Below, piece after piece: positions 40,001 through 51,700 of a DNA stretch of 64,000 nt. The position numbers and the translations under genes are program-made. The DNA lies in NCBI RefSeq assembly GCF_949987535.1, contig NC_080082.1, positions 47,902,374-47,966,373 on the forward strand. The letters run 5' to 3'. The notes under the pieces were generated by a model. The model saw only the letters and a program-made list of their open reading frames with translations. It searched no databases and was not told the origin of the DNA. The stretch comes from Balaenoptera acutorostrata. Taxonomy: Eukaryota; Chordata; Mammalia; Artiodactyla; Balaenopteridae. Position 1 is the stretch's first letter; the number at the start of each line of letters is the position of its first letter.

Positions 40001-43000
40001 AAACTCATTTTTTCTGAAAGTAAAAGTAATATATTTTATATATTTTCCAACATGGAAAATATATAAAATACGAAAAATATAAAAAAAGAAAAGTCAGTCC
40101 TAATAACACAACTCCAAAACAGCCACTGTGATTGGTTTCTTTCCTGCCCACCTATTTTACAATATATGCATATTGTTACTTTCCACATTAGCGGCTGTGT
40201 AGGGAGTTTCCCCAGACCAGCCCCATGTCTGGAGTTTCACAGGACTCAGCATACAGTTGCACTCACGGCTAAGATTTATGACAGCAGTTTAGTAAATAAA
40301 GATACATAGCTGGATCATAGGGAAAAAGAGGTAGAGTCTGGAGGAATCCATGTGCAGGCTTCCTTATGCGTTCTCCGTCCTATGAGGGGTCACACAAAGC
40401 ACACTCTTCCCCCAGCAACAAAAATGCAGCAACACGCATGCAGTGTCACTGCCCAGGTTGGCCCATTAGAAAATCAAATTCACGGTTTTTATTAGGGGCT
40501 GATCACAAAGGCAGCTTCTGCCTAGCACATACCAAAATTCCAGGCTGCCAAAAGGAAAGCAGGTGTTCATTGTAAACCACGTGTTTTTCGCCATTAGTTT
40601 AGACACAGCGAGCCAACTTCATCACTTAGGGGATGAAAGGAACACTCCAAGAGCCAGGCTCCCAGGGACCAGGCAGGGGCCAACCTTGCAAGCAGGTCTT
40701 CCTAAGGAAAGCAGCCTCAGGTCTGCCATGTTAACCCTTTTCTGCACAGTGGCACGCATAGGCTATCATGTTTTCTCACTTAATACTCTATCATGAAAAT
40801 TTCCTTTGTTATGAAGTGCTCCTCAAAACCATGATTTTAATAATTGCATAATGTTGCCTTTTTTTAGGATTTACCATTTCCTTATAGTCGGACAGTTAGA
40901 TTGTTTCCAAGTATCTGCTATTATCTATAATTATTTGATGCATATCTGTAAACATGAATCTTTGTAAACCTCAAGTTTTCCTTTAAGGTATATTTCTAGG
41001 ACTGAGTAACAGGGCGTCTAACCTCTTTAAGCCCCCTCCTCCCCCTAAGCACCAGCCCAATTACCCTCCAGCAAAGAAAGGTACTCTCTATTTCCTGTCC
41101 CTTCTCCCCGATAGCATTAGGCAACCATGAATCTATTGATACTTTCTGTTTGTACAGACTTGCTTATTCTGGACATTTCACTTAAGTGGAATCATACAGA
41201 ATACAGTCTTTTGTGATGGGCTCCTTTCACTCAGCATAATGTTTTCAAGGTTCTTCCGTGGTGTAGCACATATCAGTACTTCACTCCTTTTTGTCCCTGA
41301 CACTTCAATCAATACGAACATTCATTTATCCATTCATCAGTTGATGGACATTTGAGGGTGTTTTCACTTTTTGGCTCTTATGAATAGGGCTGCTTATTTG
41401 TGTGTAAGTTTTTACGTGGATGTATGTTTTCCTTTCTTCTCTTGGCTATAGATCTAGGAGTGGAACTACTGTGTCATATGGTTAATTCTATGTTTAACCA
41501 TTTGAGGTCAAACTATCTCCCAAAGCGGCTATAATATTTTACATTCCCACCAACAGTAGACGAGGGATCCAATTTACCCCTATCCTCATCAATACTTGTT
41601 ACTGTCTTTATTAGAGCCAACCTAGGATGTGTGGTATCTCACTGTGGTTTTGATTTGCATTTCCCTGATGGTTAATGGTGGCTAAACCAAAGATGGTTAA
41701 ACATCTTTTCATGTGCTTATTGGCCATTTGTGTATCTTTGGAGAAAGATCAATTCAGATTCCTTTGCCCAATTTTTTTTTTTTTTTTTTGCCACCTCACA
41801 GGGCACGCGAGATCTTAGTTCCCCAACCAGGGATCGAACCCTCGCCCCTGCAGTGGAAGCACAGAGTCTTAACCACTAGACCGCCAGGGAATTCCCTCCT
41901 TGCCCATTTTTAAATTGGGTTATTTTTTACTGTTGAGTTGAAAGTATTATTTTCAATCTTTGCCAAATTGATATGCGAAAAACAGGTATCCCATGCTCCC
42001 AATTTGCAAGGATTATTAGTGAAGATAAACATGTTTTTCATATATCATTGATCACTTGAATGGCTTTTTCAGTGAATTGTCTGTGTTCTCTGTCCATTAT
42101 TTCCTGGGGTATTTAGATTACAATCAATGTTTCATTGTGAAAAGTTTAAGATGAGAAAAAGAGTTTCCTTTTTTTTTTTTTTTTTTTTAAGCTGTGCGGC
42201 TTGCGGGATCTTATTCCCCACCAGGGACCGAACCTGGGCCACCACAGCGAAAGCACCAAGTCCTAACCACTGGACCGCCAGGGAATTCCCATCCTTTTTT
42301 TTTTTTTTTTTCTTCCAACTGTGTTAGTCTCTATTTATTCTTTTGGTAATTTCTTCCAGAGTTAACTACTTCCATTTGTAGGTGATGAAATGTGTAAGAA
42401 ATCCACTTCAAATGTTGGCACTGCTATGAGCATGGTCTTTCCCTTTACTTCAACTGAATTACTGTTGATTCTTATTTATATTCCAAGTCCCGGAAGTGGT
42501 TTTCACTGTGGAAGTTATCTGAAGATGGTCTTACGCTTTCTAGTAGTGGTCTACAACCAGGTTCTAGCTTCTCCAGGAAGGCTACACAAGATGGATTTAG
42601 ATATTACCTATTAAACTAAGAGGCATTCTCTCAATTGAGTTTAAACGCATTTTATTTTTAGACAACCTACATGACATGTTTTTTTTTTCTTAAAAACAAT
42701 GCCTCCGCTCCAAACAAATCAACATCAAAACAAAGAGCTCAAGATGACATCAGTCCCATTGTCTTAAGTCCTGGTGTTGTGTGGATGAACAGCAGCAGCC
42801 AGCCAGTTACGACGAGCAGGTGATAGATCCAAACAGCCAAATCTGTTGACATTTTTCCATTTCTAGACCATCCTTAAAGAAAATCATACATGGGGTCACA
42901 CCATCCTCATGGTAGTCCAGCAGAGCAGCCGTGCTATCTGGATTCATGTTTTCACCAATAAAGAACTGATCGTTTTTTTTTTTTTTTGAAATTAGCAAGG

Positions 43001-45765
43001 ATGTGCTTGATTTGTTCTGCAGTCCCTGTCATAAAAGGTTTTACTCTTTCTGGTCTCTGTTCTTCAAGCTTCCCTTTGATTAACTTCATGTAACCTTTGA
43101 TGCACTTCTTGTAGGCTTCTTTTGTGAAGCTGGTTTCCTGCAAGTGATGGTTCATGACAATATCCACACCAGTGATTACCGTGCAGTCGGTACCTTCGCC
43201 CTCGGGGCCTTCAGCGGAGGCATTTCCACCAATGAGTGAGTCATCAATGTTACCCTCTGTCCTACTGACCATATTCCCCTCCACCTCCAGACACAGCCCG
43301 GATCTTGTAGATGTCAGAGAACATCTCACCATGGCTGATGAGGTCCCGGTAGATGATCATGATGGAGGGAGACATCGGTGGCACTAGCTTAGTAGGAGCG
43401 CGGAGCTCAGAGCGAGCGTGGTGCAGCCGGAGCGGCGCTCGGGGGGAAGGGGGAGCGGACGGAGAAGCTTTTTTTTTTTTTTAAATTAAAGTATAATTGA
43501 TTTACAATATTGTGTTAGTTTCAGGTGTACAGCAAAGTGATTCAAAAAATTTCCTTTTAACCTAATAGTGTTTTTCCCACCCCAGCAGGTAGAAGCCCAG
43601 GGATCTGAGGGAACGCTCCATTCCTTTCTGAAGCTTATCTTTCGGTTCCGCCCACTGACGGGCTAGTAATCACACCCTGGGAGTGGCTGGTGGGCAGTAT
43701 TTGGTGTGGGGACTGCCCTTTCTCTCTGCGTCACTGCCTTGGTCACTGCCATCACAGCTCCGCAACACCTAGCCTCCCACACCTCTGCCCAAGCCACATC
43801 CATGGCCTTGACCCCAAGGAAGAAGAAATGGGTTCTCCGCAGCCCCAACCTTCCCAGGGATTCCCATATCAGTGGCCTTTAGACTAGAGGGTCAGAAATA
43901 AGTTACATCTCTCCTTCCACAAAGATTTTTCACTCTCCCATCCCAGCAGGTGGCCACCCACCTGTCCCCCATGCAGCCGCCCAAATTCAAATTACACAGA
44001 TATTCAGAATCTGAGTTGGAATAGTCTTAAAATTAACATCTTTCAAACCATTAAATGATCCCTGATTTAAAACAAAAATCAGAAAACTAATTCTCTCTTT
44101 CCAGATCTAAGATTAAAATGTCTTTAGTAAAGGGCTAAAATAATTGCCAGTCTCTTTCCTTTCCACGTCCTAAAATTACTATGAAGGGATGGCTCAATCT
44201 GACTTAAAATTACATGGTTCACCAAGGCTGTGTTCTATTTTACAGAGAAGCCTTAATAACTAATTCCTTTACATACATTCCCAGACCTAAGATTAAGCAG
44301 CCATTCCAGCTCATGGATAAGAACTTTTTCCTGCTCCCATACTTCACCCAACTTCTGGCTGGCCTGGAATCACTACACCTTAACCAGCCCACAGATGTAG
44401 GGTCAAGTTTCCAGATAAGACATAGGAATGCTTAGGATTAGATTTGACTGAGTAATTGGACCCCAAACTACATTACTTCTTACTGACAGGTAGGAATGCC
44501 AGACCTGTTGGAAACACCAGAAACGCCCGCAGGGCTGTTTGGAAACTTCCCAGAGCCCTGAGAGATGAATCTGGGCGAGACTGTCCAAAAGACCCCCTGG
44601 CATCATCAGAGACTGCTAGCTGCCCACTGGCCCCTGCCAGGGGTTCTCTGCTAGTGGGGACCCACAGTCCTCAGCCATACCTTAGTTCTTAATTGGTTCA
44701 CAACAGGATGTAGAGCTGCTCCAAACTGAACTGAGGGTTTGTGCCCAGGACCGAGGCAGCACCTGTCACGCCTGCCTGGCCTGGGAAGTGGAGAGGGGTT
44801 GGGGGGAACAAATGAACTGTCCTTGCCTCTAGGGTCACTGTCCACAAGTCTTACAGTGAAGTTGGGAGTCTGTCCACTACACAGAGTCTGTCAGTTACCT
44901 GACCAGCCTAAGGTTTGGGCATTGGCGTCAGTCTCCAGATGTGGAAAGATGGTCCGACTGCCAACACCCAAGAAAAGCAAGTACTGAGTAAAGCTCAGCT
45001 TCCTCACTAGCTTAGTGGGGTCTCCCACGTTGTCAGTCAGCCCACGTGGACTCTGGTATGGCATCTCGGACCCCACAGTTCTGAGGCTTGGAGGGTAAGT
45101 GAGCTACTCAAGATGCTAGAGGCAGTAAGGGTGGGAAGGGGACTTAAGCCCACGTCCTTCCTGCCACTCTGAGATGAGCCTGAGCAGCAGGAATGTGTGG
45201 GAACGCGGGGACAGCTCGCCCGCCAACCCCCGGACACCCCTTACGTGCTTCCTGGCTGAGGGCTGCCCAGCATCAGTGCCTATCTTTTGGCCACAGTGAC
45301 CCACGTCCCACTCTCCCACCTCACAGCCCATAGCGGTCAGGGGTTGTAAATTCATGCTCCCACACCTCCTTTCCAAGGGGAAGGACATCTGATTCATGCC
45401 TGGCTCGTTGGAAAACCAAAGGCCCCAGCCCTGAGTTTGATTCAGGGTGAGCACCTGACATAGGACAACAGAGCCCATCAGGAGGGGCCTTCATTTCTCC
45501 CCATCAGCCTTGAACTTAGGAGGATGTGAGACTGGGCAGCTGCAGCCACGTTACCACTGTGGGGGGAGTGTCTCCCCCCAGATGAAGCCAAACTAGGGGG
45601 AGCAGAGCTGAGAAACTGAGTTTTGGTGGCAGCATTTGAGCCCTAGATCAAGCCAGGCCTGAAGCCATTCCTCTGGGCTTCTCAGTTACAGGAGCCAAAT
45701 GCATTCCCTTTCTTGCCTAAGCCATTTTTTTTTTTTTTTTTTTAGAGAAATTTTTTTTTTTAATT

Positions 45766-45796
<31 letters not shown>

Positions 45797-48700
45797 TTTT
45801 TGGCTGTGCTGGGTCTTCGGTTCGTGCGAGGGCTTTCTCTAGTTGCGGCAAGTGGGGGCCACTCTTCATCGCGGTGCGGGGACCGCTCTTCATCGCGGTG
45901 CGCGGGTGTTTCACTATCGCGGCCCCTCCCGTTGCGGGGCACAGGCTCCAGTCGCGCAGGCTCAGCAGCCGTGGCTCACGGGCCCAGCTGCTCCGTGGCA
46001 TGTGGGATCTTCCCAGACCAGGGCTCGAACCCGTGTCTCCTGCATTAGCAGGCAGATTCTCAACCACTGCGCCACCAGGGAAGCCCCTAAGCCATTTTTT
46101 TAAAATTGAGGTATAATTTACACATAATGAAATGCATAGCTTTTTAAGTACATAGTTCAATGAGTTTGGATAAATGTGTATACGTATGTAACCACTATTC
46201 CAATCAGAATATAGACGATTCTCATTACCCCCCAAGGCAACCAAGACTCCGATTTCTATCACCGTGGACTTTTGCCTGCTCTAGAACGTCACATAAATGG
46301 AATCATAGGGCATGTATGCTTTTGTGTCTGGCTTATTTTGCTCAGTAGTATGCTTTGAGATTCATCCATGTTGTACTTATCAGTGGTTTGCTCCTTTTAA
46401 TTGCTGAGTAGAATTCCATTGTAGGAATGTACCATGGTGTGTTCATCTGCCTAAACCATTGGGGATTCGATCTTCTGGTAACCACAACTAAGAAAGTCCT
46501 AAGTAGAATAAGTTCACCCAGAGTGAAAACTCTATTTGTTAATATACACGCACAGGCCCTGAGGGTATAGTTAAGTTGTTCAGCTGGGAAACAAGTATTT
46601 AAGAGCAGCACCTAGGCAAAAACCGGAGTCAGTGGATTTGGAAGACAGGAAAGGCTGCTTGACCTACAACACGCAGAGACTGACAGTGAAAAGGCAGATA
46701 GGCCAGGCCACTGGGAAGGCAGACACAGGGTAGGGAGCGGTCTTTCCTCCGCAGCAGGGGGTGGGGGGTACCTGCTCTAGGCAGTGCCTGGCGCCTGGCT
46801 CCCCTCCACCCCAAGAACCAGTGAGGGCCTTTCTTCCACACAGCCGAAGTTAAAGCCCACACATGTAGATGTGTCTCCAGCAAATTGAGGGCACAGTGTG
46901 AACTTGGAGTCTCCAGGTCAGGAGTAAGACTGAGTGAGAGTGACCACGCAGGGTCCCCTGGCTAGAGACCCTCACGCAGGGCATGGAAGAGTGGGGTGTT
47001 TTTTGCTGCCTCTCCAGCACGGAGATATTTTCTCTGCCTTCCTTCCTAGTCATGCAACCCCTCACTCAACCACCTAGCTCTGGAAAACAGAATTGTTTGT
47101 TTATGAGTTAGCCAGAAGCTGTCAACCAGAAAGCACAGAAAGAGCATGCAATCCCCTGCAATACACAAAAACACATCTAATTTAACTTTTCACCATGCTG
47201 GAGATTCAGGGCAGTTTGGATGAACAGAATCTACCTTTTCCGCGTCCATAAAAATTAAAACATGAATTTGGCACTTGTAAAGAGGTCTCCTGCCCTTCCA
47301 GGATCTCCGCCAGGTGCCTCCCTCTGGCGTCCCCATCCATTCACATGGGGGTAGGGGGCCACAATATGAACCGGCTCCCTTCAGTCACTTCTACAAATCT
47401 TTACAGACACCTACTGTGTGTGTACAAAGTGTGTGCCGCTCTACAAAGATTTACAATCACCAAAATTTCTAAGAGACAAATGTATTTTCAGACCCAACTG
47501 ATGACCCGTTTATTTCAACTGGTAGGATGTACTCACCACTAGTTTACAGTCCTTGGTGGGGGGGAGATGGTATGTGTGTGTGATTTTGTACATTTCTGTT
47601 ATTACCCTTTTTTACAACAATTTATGTTACTTTTCTAATACAATAATACTGGAGAAAAAGAAATTACTTCTGAAGTTGTAGTTTTGGATCACCTGCCAAT
47701 CGAAATCCAATCGAAACAGGATTTTCTAAGGCATATGGCCCTAGCGAACTCCGTGGGTCTGACTAGCAAGGCCAGAAGGACCTGCATCTCTCCCTGTTTC
47801 TGGCGCTACGGGCGGGAGACCTTGTCCCCAGCTGGCACCCCTTGCTGCCAGCTCTGCCAGACACTCAGTCTGGCTGAGCTGCACCTGCGGTTCCGCTGTC
47901 CTCTGTGGCCACCTCCAATACAGCCTTTGTGTCACGAGACTCTAGTACCTGAGCCAAAGGAGGAAGTGGTGATCAGGCTAAAGCCAATGCCCTGTATCAT
48001 CAGGTGGTGTCTTGGAATCCGTCCAAATAGCCCCAGGAAGCAAGGGACATTTACAGTGTTATACCTCATCATGCTGACTCTCCTCTGAGTCACCTGCAAA
48101 TACTGTTTCTGCCAGGGGACCCCTTCCTGGCCAGGATCCCGCAATGTGAGGAGAAGTTTGTCCACCACGCCCTCTGGGCTGCTGGTGTGCACCAGTGCAG
48201 CTCGACAGACCCTCACCAAGGCGATGATCAGCCTGGATCCAGCCTGGCCTGTAGGGTCTGGCTCAGACCATGGTGGGTAGGGGGTGGGGAAGAGGCAGCA
48301 GCACAAACTTTTACACCCTTCCTCCTCCCTCCCCCACCCCCACCTGGAGAAACATCATCACTACCCAATAAAAATGGCGCAGGGACTTCCCTGGTGGCGC
48401 AGTGGTTAAGAATCCGCCTGCCAATGCAGGGGACACAGGTTCGAGCCCTGCTCCGGGAAGATCCCACATGCCGCGGAGCAACTAAGCCCGTGCACCACAG
48501 CTACTGAGCCTGCACTCTAGAGCCCGCGAGCCACAACTACTGAGCCTGAGAGCCACAACTACTGAAGCCCATGCGCCTAGAGCCCGTGCTCTGCAACAAG
48601 AGAAGCCACCACAATGAGAAGCCTGCGTGCCGCGACGAAGACCCAACACAGCCAAAAATAAATAGATTCTCAAAAAAAAAAAAAGATGGACTGGATGAGC

Positions 48701-51700
48701 CCCCATGACCTACCCTGGGCTCCTCAGACTCAGCCCAGCATGTCCCTCCACATGTGCTTATATATGATGCACACGTGTGTCTAACATGAAATTACACCCC
48801 ACTAAGGTGAATGGTGCAGAGGAGGACCTAAGAGGAGCCTCTGGGTTAAAAAAAAAAAAAATTCTCTTCCTTCCTTCTCTGCTGGAGCCTTGAGGAAATC
48901 CAGAGTAAACAGGGACCACGAACCAGGACACAGTGAACCTTGGGGCCCTGTCCAGCCTGGAGGCTTCTGTGAACAAGAAACAACTTCTCCTTCAGCTCTT
49001 GGGTAAAAACAATGGAGCTAAATTCATTTTGGGCCATTAGTGTTCCCAGAGGATGGCGAGGCAGAGATAAGGTCCCACAATGCTGCACTTTGTACCAACG
49101 GTCTTCTTCCCCTTACTGCTAAGGTCTTTCATTTAGGCCCTTTCAACAGCCTTGGGGAACATCTTTCTCTAGTTTTTTTCCAGCTAGTTTTCTCTTGGCC
49201 AAGAACAGGTTTTCCTGTGGGTTTCAGGACTATAGCCCCCAGAGAGCCCTGGAGATGGGACCAGCTCTCAGGATGTAGTGTCTTGGAAATGTGTATTACT
49301 CTGCATTAACTATAGGCCCGAACACACATTCTTCCAAGACTTTCATTAGGATAAGCATAAAAATCTGTTTGGGAAAAAGAAACTCCATTTCCACTGGTCA
49401 TTCTTTTAAGAAAATAATTTAGTATTTAATTATTCTTATAGAACTGTACCTCTATTTAAACATATTAGTGTCAAGAAAGAAAAAAAAAAAAGTGAGAAAC
49501 CAGAGAAGAGAGAAACATATTGTGATAGACCAGAAAGTATTCTGTATTTTTTGTTTGTTTTTAATTCAGAGAGCCCCCTGCCCCAAGGTGCTCACCCAGG
49601 AGGCCAGGGTCTGTACTAGTGTCCACGCTTGACCTGGGGCCAGACTGAGTCTGTGTCCTCGGGCTCTGGACAGCCATGTCCTGCACAACCCCAAGAAGAC
49701 CCTGATTTGCCAGGGGGTCCTCTCTGCCAAAAACTGTCTCACATGTTCAGGGTCCAAGACAAGCAGGCAGTATGAACTTCCTCATTCTAAACAAACCTGC
49801 CTTCTTCTCTCTCCTCTACCCCCATCCCCCCCAGCAACTATTTTCTCTGCCCTTCTTCCACCTGTACTCCACCACACTGACTTTAAAGATTTTTCTTTGA
49901 TGTGGACCATTTTTAAAGACTTAATATTTTATTGAATTTGTTACAATATTGCTTCTGTTTTATGTTTTTTGGTTTTTCGACCACGAGGCATGTGGGATCT
50001 TAGCTCCCCGACCAGGGATCGAACCCGCACCCCCTGCATTGGAAGGTGAAGTCTTAACCACTGGATCGCCAGGAAAGTCCCCACCACACTGACTTTTGCC
50101 CCCAATTCTCCACCTACTCATTTACCAACAACCCTCTAAAGGACTAAACCCAGTATTTTCCAAGGCTCTTCTGACTTGTCAACCTCATCTCTCCACTAAA
50201 AAGATCTCTCTTCTCTCAGCTGCCTTGACACTGTCACCCTCTGGGCTTGTTTACCATCTCTCTGCCTGTCCCTTAAATGGAGGCATTATTCTCTTCTGCC
50301 TTGGGTCCTTTTTCACAATATCCCACCGCCTCCCACACTGGTGCCCCCCAAAGCTGCATCTCCAGCCAGGGTGCTCTAGTGGCTGCCGGGTTCATGGAGT
50401 GGACTCCCCACGGGGACCACCATTCAGATGTCGCTTAGGGGCCTCAAGCCCACCACCTCTACCTCAGCCTCCTGGTTGCCCCATCTCAGTGAGGCGCCTG
50501 ACCATCCCCCCAGCCACCAAAGGGCAGACATTTTGGACTCCCATCAGCAGTACTTCCCCACCATATTTGGTCCATTAGTTCTTCCCATCCCTGTTGACTG
50601 CCTTTGCTCAGGCCCTCATCACTGCACCCTCCCCACTGGGATCCCTGCCTCCAGTCTGGACCCCTGGTTTGAGTCAGGGGTGCAAGCTGGTAGAAAGGAT
50701 GGGTGTGGTGAGGCTGTGTTTACCTAGTACTTTACATAACTGACTGAAAAGTCATCAGTAGTCCGTACTGGAGTAGGAGAGAGACAATGAGGATTAACCT
50801 TCCACACTCCTCCCTGCCTGGCTCCACCACTGCCTCTCCCCCTTCGCTCACCTACTGATCACTCAGCTTTCAAAGTGGTCTTTCTGTGACACAAATCTCA
50901 CACGTCTGGTCCTGCATGAAGCACTTTGATAGATCTCCAGGTTCCCTTCCCATGCATCCAAGATGCATGACTCCCGAACAGCCTAGTTCCCACTTACACC
51001 TCCACACCCCCAAGGGTTCACTCACAAACGCTCACAATCCTGTGCCTTCACCCATGCTGTTCCCTCTGCCTGAAGTGTTCGTCCTCCCCTTCTTCACCTG
51101 TATAACATCTACCTCTCATTCAAGGAGCATTTGTTTTAGGACAAACTGGCTCGGATCACACATCAGGGAAGGTTCCATGTCGACACCTTTTATCAACCTT
51201 GTACTAGGAACACTCTTTGGACTACTATGACGTAGCACAATGATCATTACAAGGTCTCGTTTTCCAAAGAGATGTTTCTAATTGCAAACCAGTGATTCAT
51301 CTTATTTTGCACGCATGATTCTCTTTATCTACCACCGGAGAAACCGCACCTGAAAAACACTCAGCTTTGCATCCTTTCACAGCTCCCTTGCCTTCCACTC
51401 GGTCCTATGCACATCTTCCCCTGGAAAACCTGTTCTGGAAGACAAGGGAACATAACCCTGGCAGGTGTTCACCACCTCTTCTGCCCCTTCCTCTGTTGTT
51501 TCCCCCAGATGCTGCTATAGGTCCAGACCTCCACCTGTTCAGAGGACAATTTGGGGAGGAAATGAAGTCCCAGAAAGATGCAGCAACTTGCTAAAGTCTA
51601 CAGTGCAATTCTGTGGGGGAGGCAGTCAGGGTTTGAGGCCCTAGGGCTGAGATCTAGGGATTCCCAGGCCTGGCCTCCTTCTGCAATTCCATGGCCTGTA

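Noticed and set aside
28175..40755. Two LTRs in the same orientation as the ends of one provirus
   Set aside because: They are strongly diverged from each other, one has its own short target duplication in a LINE-1, and no retroviral coding sequence lies between them.
45786..46100. Possible CRISPR-like or satellite array from repeated CTCTTCATCGCGGTG units
   Set aside because: Only two units within one SINE; a local duplication in a mammalian genome.
47684..48088. 134-codon open frame on the plus strand
   Set aside because: No recognisable motif, skewed composition, no exon-like boundaries; it lies in a plain intron and is best explained by chance.
49566..49757. 63-codon minus-strand frame with an Arg/Leu-rich product
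   Set aside because: No splice context or similarity that I recognise; typical chance frame.
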